From positions 26,184,144-26,248,143 of the forward strand of contig NC_061806.1 in assembly GCF_021462225.1 (NCBI RefSeq): a stretch of DNA of 64,000 nt, given 5' to 3'. The translations under genes and the position numbers were made by a program. The stretch is from Girardinichthys multiradiatus (Eukaryota > Chordata > Actinopteri > Cyprinodontiformes > Goodeidae). Positions 11,291 through 22,518 of this stretch are shown piece after piece. Each line of letters starts with the position of its first letter. Positions within the stretch are counted from its first letter, which is position 1. The notes beneath the pieces were generated by a model that did not search any database, was not told the DNA's origin, and was given only the letters and a program-made list of their open reading frames with translations.

Positions 11291-12995
11291 CTCTTTTGTG
11301 TTGTTTTTCAAAATTTGTTTTGACAAAACACACATAAGACTGTCATCTTAAAAAAGTAGACAGAGTTAACAGTAGACAACTCTACCCTAGTAGGGCTGCA
11401 TTTGCTCGAACTGTCTTAGATTAAAATAATATCTACTACAATAGGAAGAAAAACTGACTGACTTTTCTCTAAAAATGTGGAAGCAAGTGAGACGCTGTCC
11501 TCCCACCACTTTGTGTCTTTAAATAATTCAAACAAAAATGCTTTTAAGATCCCCTTCTATTTCCATCACTCCTGCAGATGGCAGCTTGGCTCCTCTGACT
11601 GGCAGTTAGGCTCAGATGACATGACAGATGTTATTTCATCTCTCTGTTTCTTGTTTTTCTCTGTTTGGACAGAGAATAATAATTGGATTTGTTCAATAGG
11701 ACTCTCACAGTTTTGGCTCCATTTTGTTTCTTGGTTGCCATAGATTTTATTTAATTTTTTTAGCAACAGATGATGTGCTTTTGATATACATATATATATA
11801 TATATTTATTTATTTTTTTGTCTTAATTCATTATTTGGAGAATGAGAGCCATGGTTAAACCAGAATACATATACTCCCAGTGAGATTAAAATGATTCAGC
11901 CAGGGTTTTCTGAAGGACTTTAACTTCTTCATCCGTCAGTCTGAGAATCCACTGCATGCTGCCTTTTTTGGATTCTCTCTGCAGTCTCACCAGAGCGCAG
12001 CTAATTGACTCTATAGCATGCTACCAAACCTGTTTTATTCCCACTTTCTGACATATCTGATGTGTTTGGATATCTTTTTGTGATATGTGTGTACATAAAT
12101 AACACGACTCTGAATATCTGTGTGCAGTAAGTAGGACTGGGGATAGGAAAAGGAGAGGTGGGCAGGCAGATATTCCTTCCCTAGCAGTGCTGTCGTGTCG
12201 CCACGTTTCTTGCTGACAAGTCTGATCAGAAAGTGATGACAACCTATGATTGTCAAAACGCCTGCAGCTGAGTGGCAGATCGGCTTTGGCACTGCCTTAT
12301 TTTCCCACTTCCCTTCCCCCTGGTTTTGTCACATCTCTTTCCCAGCCGTGGTGTTGGCTTAACTCGGAGTGAAGGTAAGAAGTGATGCGCACAAGGCAGC
12401 ATCAGGAACTCAATCTCTGCGTGTTGTGTTAGGGCCACTGTAGATGTCATGCGTTAATACTCCCACGGCTGTGGAGAAGCGAGCCGGATAGTGACAGTGT
12501 GGGAGTTAAACCGGGAGCTGGAGAGCCGAGTTTGGTGGGGATCTTGACAAACAAAGCAGAGCGATTCCTGTGCATTGTGTGTTGGGCAGGTATGACATGA
12601 GTGGTGTGCGTAGTTTCCCTAAAAGACTGCCTGAAATGGAGGCTTCAAGTCACGCAACAACAGGTAAATTCACAATAAACTCCCAGTTTTAACACTCCAA
12701 GAAGTCAAACAAGTTTGAACAAGGACTTTCTAGAAAAGCTTAAACTTTACTTATAGCACTAAGGCCGAATATGTGTTACAAAAACATGATATTACAGTTT
12801 AATTAGTGATTCCAGGTTTGATGGATTAAATCATCCAATATTAGACACTGAGCATTGACTAAGGAGGAGATTAAAATTTTTTTTAATCATAATACTATAT
12901 ATACTCTATCCTTCCTCTTCAATCACTAAATAATAGTTTCCTAACATTTTCAAGAGCAAACTGGGCTGAACTGTATGGAAGCAAATCGTTACCAT
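11291..12995. other. Mostly non-coding; one weak candidate exon
   Basis: No repeat ends are recognised. At 12597-12662 an ATG opens a 22-codon frame that runs into a GTAAAT donor-like site after ...CAACAACAG. The preceding 500 bp are less AT-rich than the surroundings. It could be the first coding exon of a cellular gene continuing elsewhere, but I do not recognise the peptide. A short (TA)n tract lies near 11786-11805. Confidence 0.25.
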
Positions 12996-13005
12996 ATTTC
13001 AAATA

Positions 13006-13356
13006 AAAAAGCATTGTCAGAAATGCTTTTTCATTTTAAGAATGTGGCTGCATTGTTTGACTCATAAATGAAATTAGTAATTAATAATCCTATTTGCATT
13101 TTAATTTTCTTCTTCAAGACTGCTCATTCTTTCACTTAATTAAAATGAAAAAGAAAAAGACATTTGAGATTTATTTTTCAAAATGTACCCCAGCAAATAG
13201 ATACCAAAATTCAATTGGAAATGTAAAATTTGAAAATGAAAAAGCATTTCCAGAAATGCTTTTTCATTTTAAGAATGTGGCTGCATTATTTGACCCATAA
13301 ATAAAATAAGTAATCAATCATCCTATTTGCATTTTCTTCTTCACGACTGCACAACT
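13006..13356. repeat. Direct duplication of about 110 bp, spaced about 235 bp
   Basis: The segment starting at 13006 (AGCATTGTCAGAAATGCTTT) recurs starting near 13241 (AGCATTTCCAGAAATGCTTT). Both copies run through TTTAAGAATGTGGCTGCATT to TATTTGCATTTT and a TTCTTCTTCA block. A further short echo (GAAAAAGCATTCTGAG) lies at about 13440. Confidence 0.7.
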
Positions 13357-13637
13357 TATGCCATAATCAAAAAAAAAAAACAAAGCAGACATTGCTTTTT
13401 TGTGGTCTGTCCGCAAAGTACTGCTCAGAACTCGAAAACGAAAAAGCATTCTGAGCGGCGGGCGCAGAAGAGTGACATCAGCAGCCGCTCTTCTCAGCTC
13501 CCTGCTGACCGAGCTGCCCAGCTTGTTCGATAGGGGGCGCTGTGCACGTCTGCATGGCATTACATTGAAAACGTGCCGAGAAATTGATTGAATTGCAGCA
13601 GGGCCGAGCTCAATTTGTGGCAGTGGCAGGCAGAACT

Positions 13638-13693
13638 GGCTGTTCCGGTGGCAGGCTGTGGCAGTTCCGCCACAGCCTGCCACCGGAACAGCC
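13638..13693. repeat. Perfect 25-bp inverted repeat with 6-nt loop
   Basis: The left arm 13638-13662 and right arm 13669-13693 are exact reverse complements, separated by AGTTCC. The arms are GC-rich (GGCAGGC core) in otherwise moderate sequence. GGCAGGC-like words recur at 13620-13770 and near 14190, so this may be part of an unclassified foldback element. Confidence 0.9.
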
Positions 13694-14899
13694 TGCTGCA
13701 GGTTGGCAGGGGATTCCGCGAGGATGCCAGAAGGTGCCAGACCCGCCGTAAAAGCTTGCCAATGCGGTTGCTGCTGTTTTTGTGGAAGCTATTGCTGATT
13801 ATTGTAATTATTGTTAATAGTGTCTGTGGAGATGCCACCAGAAGTGATGCCAATGCTGATTATCGGCAAACGGGATGTCATTGCCGGGTACAGCCTCCGG
13901 GATGTTATAGCCTGTTACCTTTAAATAATGATTTCATTATTGATTATTATTTAATAAACAGCTTTAGTCCCATAACATAAGGTGATAGTATTTACTTGAC
14001 ATGGAAAATAAATAGCTCTATGTGTATGTGTGACGTGTTGAAAGGATGACGAAGATTTATTGCACAAACAGACGGTTTATTATAGAACACGAGCGGCTAT
14101 TCTAAATTGTCACTCACAGAAAATTATAAATAAATGCTTAAAAACACGCTGGATGTCCCAGGCCATAAGGCTGCCACGATGGTGCCACAGCCTGCCATCC
14201 AACTCCTGGACCTAGGCATCAGCATACACTGTTCCTTCCTCCATCTCAAACTTCGGCACCTGAGCTCCCTTTGGCTGGCATCAAGATCACAACAAAGAAG
14301 ACAACTGAATGATCTTCCCTCGCAAGTTAAGACTCTGAATCTCTCTCTCCCTGGTGGTTCAAGCTACAACAATTTAATAAGCAATTTCTCAGATCTAAGT
14401 AATCAGTTACTTCATATCAATCGTTTATTCACCAATCCATTATTCTTCCTTCCCGTACAGTTGGTGTTTCCAGGCCTCCCCAGATTACTTTGCTGACAAT
14501 TAAAGCCGTAAAAACCTTCTCTTCTGAGTGTTCTCTGTATGTGGGTCGGATCTATACCGAAAATGACACTTTCAGCTCTTAGGGCAACATGTTAGTTTAG
14601 AATGGAGATTTCTGTTTTTAACCAAACATTAAGTTTACAAAGAGTTAATCGGCTGTAGAGCTAACCAATCTATTTTGGACACAGAGTCATTCCAGGCATA
14701 TATGAACTAAATACCATTGCTGGTGCCTCATGCTGATGATGTCATAGTATTACAAAAAACAGATAGCCCTCACCTGGAGTCATATTTCATAAATTGTAAA
14801 CCTTTTTATTCACCAAGGGAATAATGCAGATAACAGGTGTGGACAAAAAAATCTAGATTCTATCATCATTGTTCTCTGGGATTTTAACAGTGTAAACCT
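13694..14899. other. No gene seen
   Basis: Open frames of up to 130 codons on the plus strand overlap the inverted repeat or GGCAGGC-rich sequence and have no recognisable domains. Nothing else is supported. Confidence 0.4.
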
Positions 14900-15348
14900 C
14901 TTCATGTGGACTTCTAAAACTCATACAGGATATTTCAAAAAAACCCTATCCAAACCAACTTGGTCAATGTAAAATATAAAGTTGGGCGAAGCTTTACTGG
15001 AGTGGTCTGCCTATCAAAATTACTCCAAGAGCGAGCACATCAACAACCTAGAACACCAAAGACCAGCATAAGTTTGCCAAACAGCATCTGGATAATCCCT
15101 TAGGGTTTTACCAAAATATTTTGTGGACTGATAAGACAAAGGTGGAACACTTTGTAAGGTGTGTGTTAGGTTACATGTTGTGTAAAACTAACACAGCATT
15201 TCAGAAAAAGAATCATACTGACAACGAAACACAGCGGTGGTAGCATAGTAGTCTAGGGTGGCTTTAGTTGTTCAGCATCTGGACTTTAGTTGATGGAACA
15301 TGACTTCTGGTCTCTACCAGAACACCCTGAATGAGAATATCCAACCTG

Positions 15349-15675
15349 TGTTATAAAGTGGGTTTTTATGGACCAAAATGCAGGTAAGAACTCCTGAAAC
15401 TTGAGGTTTTCAGGTAAGGTGAGTCTTAATTATCCATGACAGACAGACACAGACTGGGTAGCCAACACACGAGATCGCACATACACATAACATAAGGAAC
15501 CAGCGGGGAACAAAGGAAACAAACGGGCTTAAATACAAAAACTGAACAGCAGGGGAAACTAAACGTGACAAGACAATCAGGGGAAAACACAGAACAGGTG
15601 TGGGCTTCGGTGCAGGGAGACAGAAAACAAAGGCCTAGACCAGGTAATATAACAAAAACACAAGCAGGTGTGACA
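15349..15675 (-). repeat. LTR (3' LTR in element orientation)
   Basis: About 327 bp, TG...CA ends, highly similar to 16950-17281. Confidence 0.75.
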
Positions 15676-16055
15676 TAGCCCCTCCCTTTAAGGGCGGATC
15701 CCAGACGCCTGCAAAACAAAAACAAAACAAACAACCGACCAGGGCCTCGGAAGGAGGGCAAGAGTTCAGGCGGATGGTCCGGAGGCTGTCTCGGGCAGAT
15801 CCAGCGATCAGCAGGCCGGCGACGTAGGAGCAGATGATCTGACAGCCGGCGGCGGGACCAGGAAAACCTGCGGTGGAGCTCTGAGGCGTGGTGCGGAAAC
15901 CACTCGAACCCAGGCGAGCGGTGCAGAGACAGCTGATCTGATGGCCGGCGGCGGGACCAGGAGAACCCACGGTGGAGCTTAGAGGCGCAGTGTGGAAACC
16001 GCTGGAATCCAGGCGATCAGTGCAGAGGCCACTGGGACCTTCAGCGAGGCTGAGG

Positions 16056-16955
16056 TTATCTGCGGCGGAGGCGCGGAGGCACAGCATGCAGAGAGGGTGC
16101 GTCCTCGCACTCCTCAGGGACAGGAACAGGAAGTGGAGTCAGGTCCTCCACAAACTCCTCCGGAACGGGAACCAGGGATGGAGGCAGTTCGTCCTCGGAG
16201 ACCTCCGGGACAGGACCGGGAACAGGAGCAGGGAGTGGAGGCAGTCCATCCAAGAGCCCCTCACGGACAGGAACAAAGTGTGAGGGCGGCTCGGCTTGGG
16301 ACCCCTCCGGAACAGAACCAGGAACAGGATCGGGGTGTGGAGGCGGTTCCTCTAAGAACCCCTCCGGTACAGGACCAGAAACAGGATCGGGGTGTGGAGG
16401 CAGTTCCTCTAAGAACCCCTCCGGTACAACACCAGAAACAGGATCGGGGTGTGGAGGTGGTTCATCCAAGAACCCCTCCAGAACAGGACCAGAAACAGGA
16501 TCGGGGTGTGGAGGCGGTTCATCCATGAACCCCTCCGGAACAGAACCAGGAACAGGATCTGGGTGTGGAGGTGGTTCATCCACGAACCCCTCCGAAACTG
16601 GACCAGGAACAAGATTAGGAGTCGGAAGCAGCGGCGATGGCTGATCACGAGCTAAACCATGAGCCTGAAACCCGCCTCCAGCTTCAGTGGAGAGGCGAGC
16701 GGAGGAGGGGGCAGGAGGCCTCCTCATTGAAGTGACGATTTCTTCCAGGACCCTTTGTCGCTCGAATCCAAGGATCAGAAAAAAAATCCCTCCTCGCCTC
16801 GAGCAGTCTTGAAAGCGGCCAGCTATTTCCAGCCTTCTCCATGGTGAGCTGGGAGAGGTCACCAGGTGAGAAAATAATTTGGCCAGAATCTCACCCGTCT
16901 TGAATTCCCCCACCATTCTTCCCAGTTGGTCCCATTGGCTGGTTCCTTCAGTCAT
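16056..16955 (-). CDS. Repeat-rich open frame of the LTR element
   Basis: An open frame of about 299 codons whose first ATG (16953-16955) lies in the last bases of the upstream LTR. The N-terminal third is non-repetitive (starts MTEGTSQWDQ, later a basic 'RRPPAPSSAR' stretch). The rest is a tandem 19-residue repeat with the pattern P-P-P-H-P-D-P-V-x-G-x-V-x-E-G-F-x-E/D-E. The repeat reflects the 57-bp DNA minisatellite. It occupies the place of gag but shows no capsid or zinc-knuckle motif. I do not recognise a function. The frame also runs upstream of 16955 into the LTR, but no better start is evident. Confidence 0.5.
   Translation of the reverse strand: MTEGTSQWDQLGRMVGEFKTGEILAKLFSHLVTSPSSPWRRLEIAGRFQDCSRRGGIFFLILGFERQRVLEEIVTSMRRPPAPSSARLSTEAGGGFQAHGLARDQPSPLLPTPNLVPGPVSEGFVDEPPPHPDPVPGSVPEGFMDEPPPHPDPVSGPVLEGFLDEPPPHPDPVSGVVPEGFLEELPPHPDPVSGPVPEGFLEEPPPHPDPVPGSVPEGSQAEPPSHFVPVREGLLDGLPPLPAPVPGPVPEVSEDELPPSLVPVPEEFVEDLTPLPVPVPEECEDAPSLHAVPPRLRRR
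16100..16612. repeat. Minisatellite, 57-bp unit
   Basis: About five regular 57-bp units (roughly 16311-16595) carrying GGATCGGGGTGTGGAGG and AACCCCTCCGG, preceded by about four shorter or diverged units. Because 57 is a multiple of 3 the reading frame persists. Confidence 0.85.
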
Positions 16956-17281
16956 AAAGTGGGTTTTTGATGGACCAAAATGCAGGGAAGAACTCCTGAA
17001 GCTTGAGGTTTTCAGGTAAGGTGAGTCTTTATTATCCATAGCAGGACACAGACTGGGTAGCCAACACACAAGATCGCACATACACATAACATAAGGAACC
17101 AGTGTGGAACAAAAGTAACAAACGGGCTTAAATACAAAAACTGAACAGCAGGGGAAACCAATGACAAACGTGACAAGACAATCAGGGGAAAACACACAAC
17201 AGGTGTGGGCTTGGGGTGCAGGGAGACAGAAAACAAAGGACTAGACCAGGTAAAATAACAAAAACACAAGCAGGTATGACA
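16950..17281 (-). repeat. LTR (5' LTR in element orientation)
   Basis: About 332 bp. The inner end has AG instead of TG on the plus strand, so that boundary has decayed or is placed a few bases off. Confidence 0.7.
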
Positions 17282-17722
17282 ACCAGCAATTTGTGACCTT
17301 AAGCTCAAGAGCACTTGGGATATAAAGGAGGACAATAATCCAAAAAACAACAGCAGTCCACCTGTGAATGACTCAAAAGGAACCAAATAAAGGTTTTTGA
17401 TTGGCCTAGTCAAAGTCTGGACTTAAATTAATTTGAGATGCAGGGGCCTTACCTTGAACAATTTATTCATGCTAAGAAAACTCCAGTGTGGATGAATTAA
17501 AGCAATTTTGGAAGGAAGATTGGGGCACAAGTCCTCTACATGGCCAAAAAACATTGCCAATTATCGTAAAAACTTGATAGTAGTTGTTGCAACCAAGAGC
17601 AAGTCGGTACATCTGCAACAAGGGAAGGCTTATCCAAAGGGAAAGCATAACCTAAATAAAGTCAAACACGTGAATGGATGACCATGTCACTATAGGCATA
17701 TATTTATGTTTTAAATGATTAC

Positions 17723-18522
17723 CCGTAAATTCCGGACTACAGAGCACACCTGATTAAAAGCCACATGCTCTAATTTTAGAAAACAAATGTTGTACTTGTA
17801 TAGGCCGCACCGGATGTTAAGCAGCGGGTGTCCCACGTTTTAATATGATTTACACAGAAAGATATTACACGTGAGGATTTTTTAACCCGTATGGTAAATA
17901 TAAACAAATGCATATTGCAAATGCTTTTTTTCAAACAGTGGATAACACGGCTACCTTTAAATATACATACGTTATCAGTAACACACAAACTTCGTTGCTA
18001 ATACTTTTTTACTGAACAGTTTACAAACAACATTCCAATATCTCCTAACTGATATACACTGCAGCCTACCGGGTCAAAAGTCAATGATCGCCTTCTTCAT
18101 CTTCTTCCTGCGCACTGAAACCATCAAAGTCCATTTCTTCAGTCTGAATTGACGAGCCTCAGGATCTCGTCACTCACTTCAACCTCTTCGTTGACGCTCT
18201 CACTTGAGCAAACCCGGTCCCCTTAATCACGCAGCAGTCTAGTCTTTCAAAACCCGTTGGTGATTTTCCATGTTGATGAGGCTGAATATAATGAATATAT
18301 GTTTGATTTACAATACCGGTAATTGAATTGTGAAAGTGCTCTTGATTTATCGCACAAGTTCATTGGAAATCTTTGAACTACTCTTCAATTTGATTGGTCT
18401 ACTGTTACCAGGCAAAATGTTTTTGGCGGCATGAAAAAAACATGCATTAGCTGCACCGTTGTATAGGCTGCAGTGTTCAAAGCATGTGAAAAAAGTAGTG
18501 GCTTATAATCTGGAATTTACGG
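17723..18522. mobile_element. MITE with CCGTAAATTCC termini
   Basis: Ends are imperfect inverted repeats: CCGTAAATTCCGGACTACAG at the left, and on the reverse strand CCGTAAATTCCAGATTATAA at the right. About 800 bp, no transposase. No clear target duplication was found. It is inserted in the Tc1 relic. Confidence 0.7.
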
Positions 18523-18981
18523 TCGATACTTTTCTACATATATACAGAAGGACAGCATTTTAAATATAATTCTGAAACACCAACTTCATGACTGCAGAAC
18601 GCATTACCTTAATTCTTTTCGTCCTGCCTTGCAACTACTGATAACGCAGGACAATGAATAAAATGGAGGGAAAACAAGGTCAATCTAAGTGTGTGCTGAT
18701 GAGACTTTCAAACCTACCACTTACAGTCTGTAGGAGTAACCCTCTCATCAAGGGTGGCACCATCAATAATTTGGTATGGGAGAAAATTAGTTATATCAAG
18801 CTGGATTGGTTTGGATACCTTTTTCTCTTAGAACATAAAATAATTATGAAATAATCAAATAATCCTTTTCGAATTTACTCAGATTTTAAAATGTATATGA
18901 TGATCTGAAGCATATAAGTGTGACAATGAAAATGAAAAGGGGAAATCTGTGAGTGGGCATATACTTTTTCACAGCACTGTA

Positions 18982-19804
18982 TATGGTAAATCCGCTAAGA
19001 ATGGGTATGTGCTGTACAGATTTGTAATAGCCCCAGGAACAATGCTGTGCTGTTAGCAGCATTAGGCTTTACATAACGAGATAAACATCTCTCTAGTTGA
19101 CTGCTAATGGTCTCAGATTAGATCTACTCAGACACAGTTGGCCCTTTCTGTGAAAACAGCTGTTTGGGTGTGTTGAGCTCATTTAACTAACTCATCATAT
19201 TAATGCAATTTTGTATGAAGTCCACACTTGTCACCCTCTCACGGCTCCTCCACCGCCCTCCTGTCATTACTCTGTCACTCTCACTCCTACTGTGATCATG
19301 ATTGTTGGATAACTGTTTATTAATTAGATGTCAAACTTATTCTAATGATAGCAGCTTAATTTTGGGTCTGGAAAAAATAAAACAGTAATACACTGTGCTG
19401 CAGTGTCCTTAACAAGAGCAACAAAAGATGGAAAGAGGGAAACCTCTTCTGGCGTTTGCAGGGAGTTGGTTGTGTTAACAGATCCAGGACATGGCTCACC
19501 CTCAGTGGAGATGTTAGGCGAGGCAAAAGTGACAGGCCAACATTCATCTGCCTCCTCATCTTGTCTATTTGTAAGTATATTCATATTCATGAGCTATTGG
19601 ACCATGTGCATTTAGCTTTATTGGAAAAACTGAATCTCAGTGCTTATCCCTGGCAACTGACAGAGAAAGATTGCAGTGCCCAAGTAACAAAGGACTGGCA
19701 GTGCCTGGTGCTACATCATTGTATTGACATGGGCAATGAAAGCAGAATTTCCTCCTTGGACTTGCAAAAATGACTTTACCCTTCAGTTTGGACAGAAAGC
19801 GGAT

Positions 19805-19852
<48 letters not shown>

Positions 19853-20232
19853 CATAGTGGAGGAGGTGCAAGACTACTGCGGTTGCAACATAGGCCGAGC
19901 GGAATCCAGTATACCCTTAATTCATAAATTGATGGCAGATATTTTACAGTGGGCAGGTTTTAATTATGGAAGCTACAAAAACCATAGACGGTGAAGAAGA
20001 CAAGAACGGACGGACAGACAAACGCCTACATGGCTAAATGAACCAATGTAAGAAGGAGTAAAATAGATGGATGGATATATACAAAACAACTTTTTGAAAA
20101 TGGTTAAACAAGTCTTGAAATACTAATAGTATTTCAATGTATTTAATCTGTTTCAGTATAAAAGATTTAAAAAAAAAAGACTTATCAGACACTGACAAGT
20201 TAAAGTAGCTGCAATCTTTTATTTTTTTTTTT
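18982..20232. other. No gene seen; (TA)n microsatellite
   Basis: Unique-looking AT-rich sequence with a (TA)n tract at 19806-19851. Short frames around it are low-complexity artefacts. Confidence 0.5.
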
Positions 20233-20589
20233 AAAAAGGGGACATATTATGGTTTAAATCCTCCCTTTTCACACTTAAATCATTCAGTTGTGGTCTATAT
20301 AAAGTGGAACTACAATGATTTGGTCTGAATTCCTTGTTATTCTGAGGTGCTTCTGAGAGCAACTCGTTTTGGTGCGCTCTCCTTAAATGCTACTGAAGCA
20401 CTTTACACTCCGCCTCCCTCCATGTCAAAGAGAGTTCCAATTTAAGTCAGTTAGCCATTTTTATAATTTGACAACAGAAATACAATTATCTACAAAACAA
20501 AAATGTTAAAAGCAATGAAAAACTGTTTATGTAATAATAACATTCCAAATACGCAGAATGGTTCTATCATCAAGGAGCTAAAAGCAGCA

Positions 20590-20595
20590 CACAGC
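20590..20595. repeat. 6-bp target duplication CACAGC (left)
   Basis: Identical to 35203-35208 on the other side of Polinton B; 6 bp is the length typical of Polinton integration. Confidence 0.9.
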
Positions 20596-20829
20596 AGAGA
20601 TAATTTAAGTACACCCTTTCATCAAACTTTTTGACAGGTGGGTGGGACTTCCGGTGAGGGTGGGATTTCCGGTTGGCGCCATGTGGGCGCCATGTGGGTG
20701 CCATGTGGGCAGGAGGTCACGTGGTCAAGCAGGTGGTGTGTCCAAGGGGGCGTAACCGTGGATGCTGATTGCTTGTCGTCATTAGGGGCGATACCTTAAA
20801 TGAGTCAATTAAAACACAGGGGTGTGTTT
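20596..20829 (+). repeat. Left terminal inverted repeat of copy B
   Basis: Pairs with 34970-35202 at well over 90% identity by eye. It contains three tandem copies of an 11-bp word around ATGTGGGC (20676-20710). A CCTTAAATGA...GGGTGT block is repeated directly just inside it (about 20793-20841 and 20851-20898). The left terminus carries a 2-bp insertion relative to the right. Confidence 0.92.
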
Positions 20830-21092
20830 AAGGGTGTTACGGGGAAGGCCTTAAATGAACCAATTAAAACACACAGGGGTGTGTTTAAGGGTGTTATTAA
20901 TAATCTGTATGTTTTTTCAGGCGTTAATACATCTAAAAACTAAAAAAAAAGACATGCATCCTTTTATATTTTAAAGGTATAATCAACTTAATGTTGACCT
21001 ATCACATGAAATCCTAATAAAATGAACTGTGTAACCTGACAGAAATTGTAAGTTCATTTTGCTTTTACAGCAGGACCTATTTTGTTGAATAT

Positions 21093-21993
21093 ATGAGCCA
21101 GTCTAAATCAGTTCAAAATAGAAAAGACCTAAAAAGTAAATAAAAAATTGTGCTTCACTACATCGATGGAACGAGAAAAAACCTTCAGCTTCTGCGCCAA
21201 CATACTGGAAAAGCAGCTGAAAGAGGTAAGACGAATATGAGATTAACAGAAAAAAAAAAAAAAGAACTTCAGTATACTGTTTCCAAGTTACAAATTGACT
21301 CTAGCAATGATGTGTTTGTTTTTGAATCATGAGAGACTCCATTTTAGGAAAAAGGAATGATAATTTTAGTTACCTGTAGCTTTTCTAAAACATTTACTTT
21401 TTCATCTTAGAGTAAAAGGTTATTCAGGGGGGGTTACAGTTATTCTATATCCAACTGTTAGGGGCGATGTCGTGAAGGGCAGTTAGGTCTGTTCCTTAGA
21501 TAACCATATCACCTTTGAACTCAAGAAGGGTTTTGGTCTTAAAAACATAGTCTTTGCAGTTGAGATAACACTGTCATGTTCTGGTATAAATACTGTGAGT
21601 AAAATGTTGTTCGGGGGCTCTGTTTCATTGGCTAACCTCAGTGTCAGGGTCTTCAAATGCTGAATGTCTTTGAACCATAACACTTGTTACATTGAAAATA
21701 CCAGTACTGACAAGAAGAAATTTCGGTAAATATTTCAGGAAACCCGGAAATTGTGGAATCTACTTCTGATAATAATTCACAAAAGCACAATGACATCTTT
21801 AAAAGTAAGTAAGTAAGTAAGTATTCATCTTTAAGAAATCATTAAATGCATGTGAATGTTCTCTAATTTTGTTTATATATATTGTGTATATATATATATA
21901 TATTTGTTTCTTTGTCATAGAACCCACCGCTGATGACCTTGATGATTTCATCTTGACACAATCAGATTATGGTAAGTAAATGTTAAATGCAAT

Positions 21994-22060
<67 letters not shown>

Positions 22061-22462
22061 TAACCCTTGACAATGTTTCAATTTATAGATTTGATGAGAG
22101 AGGTAAACCCTAATGATCAAGTTGGAGGGTTCAGCGGCTGGAATCGACAGTCAAAATTGAGAAGGCGAATTATTTCCAAACAAGAAAAAACCCCAACAAC
22201 ATCTGAACTTTCTTCTAACACAGAAATTAAAACTGATTCTTTGAATACTCTTCCATCAATTATCATCATTTCCCCTGAAGACACACCGGATAAGTTACCG
22301 GCACCACCAGAAAGTAAGTAAGTCCTAAGAACTAACAATTTTTTTTTGAGAGTGAATGTATTTTAAACCTCAGATAAAAACTGTTTACAGATTCGACTGA
22401 GAGCTCTGTGGAAGACACAGCTGTCGAGCAGCAGCAAGGTAAGGAAATAAAAATTAAATAAA

Positions 22463-22518
<56 letters not shown>

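Larger units (their letters stand above)
15349..17281 (-). mobile_element. Non-autonomous LTR retrotransposon inside the Tc1 relic
   Basis: Two similar direct repeats, 15349-15675 and 16950-17281, flank an internal region. On the minus strand the downstream LTR begins TGTCACACC and is preceded by a purine tract AAAGGGAGGGG (complement of 15679-15690), which fits a polypurine tract. The flanks are ACCTG (15344-15348) and ACCAG (17282-17286), a probable 5-bp target duplication with one mismatch. No reverse transcriptase, integrase or protease is present. The internal part carries one open frame with a minisatellite. Confidence 0.72.
14900..18981 (+). pseudogene. Tc1/mariner relic, split by two later insertions
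   Basis: Segments 14900-15348 and 17282-17640 together give blocks of a Tc1-type transposase in order, including 'FYQNILWTDKTKVE' near 15100-15130 and 'DIKEDNNPKNNSSPPV' near 17315-17360, with several stops. The right end at about 18957-18981, a TATACTTTTTCACAGCACTG motif, matches the terminal repeat of a common fish Tc1 family. The first split is by the LTR element 15349-17281, the second by the MITE 17723-18522. I did not find the matching left terminus. Confidence 0.65.

Noticed and set aside
15972..16528. Plus-strand open frames across the minisatellite
   Set aside because: They are the reverse of the 57-bp repeat array; the longer, better-framed product is on the minus strand starting at the LTR.
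16100..16612. CRISPR-like array
   Set aside because: The units are contiguous 57-bp minisatellite copies with no unique spacers, in a vertebrate genome.
21141..21225. Separate first coding exon of the spliced gene
   Set aside because: It ends at a strong donor conserved in both copies and keeps phase, but has no in-frame ATG and sits only a few bases after another donor; kept as an alternative, not as the main model.
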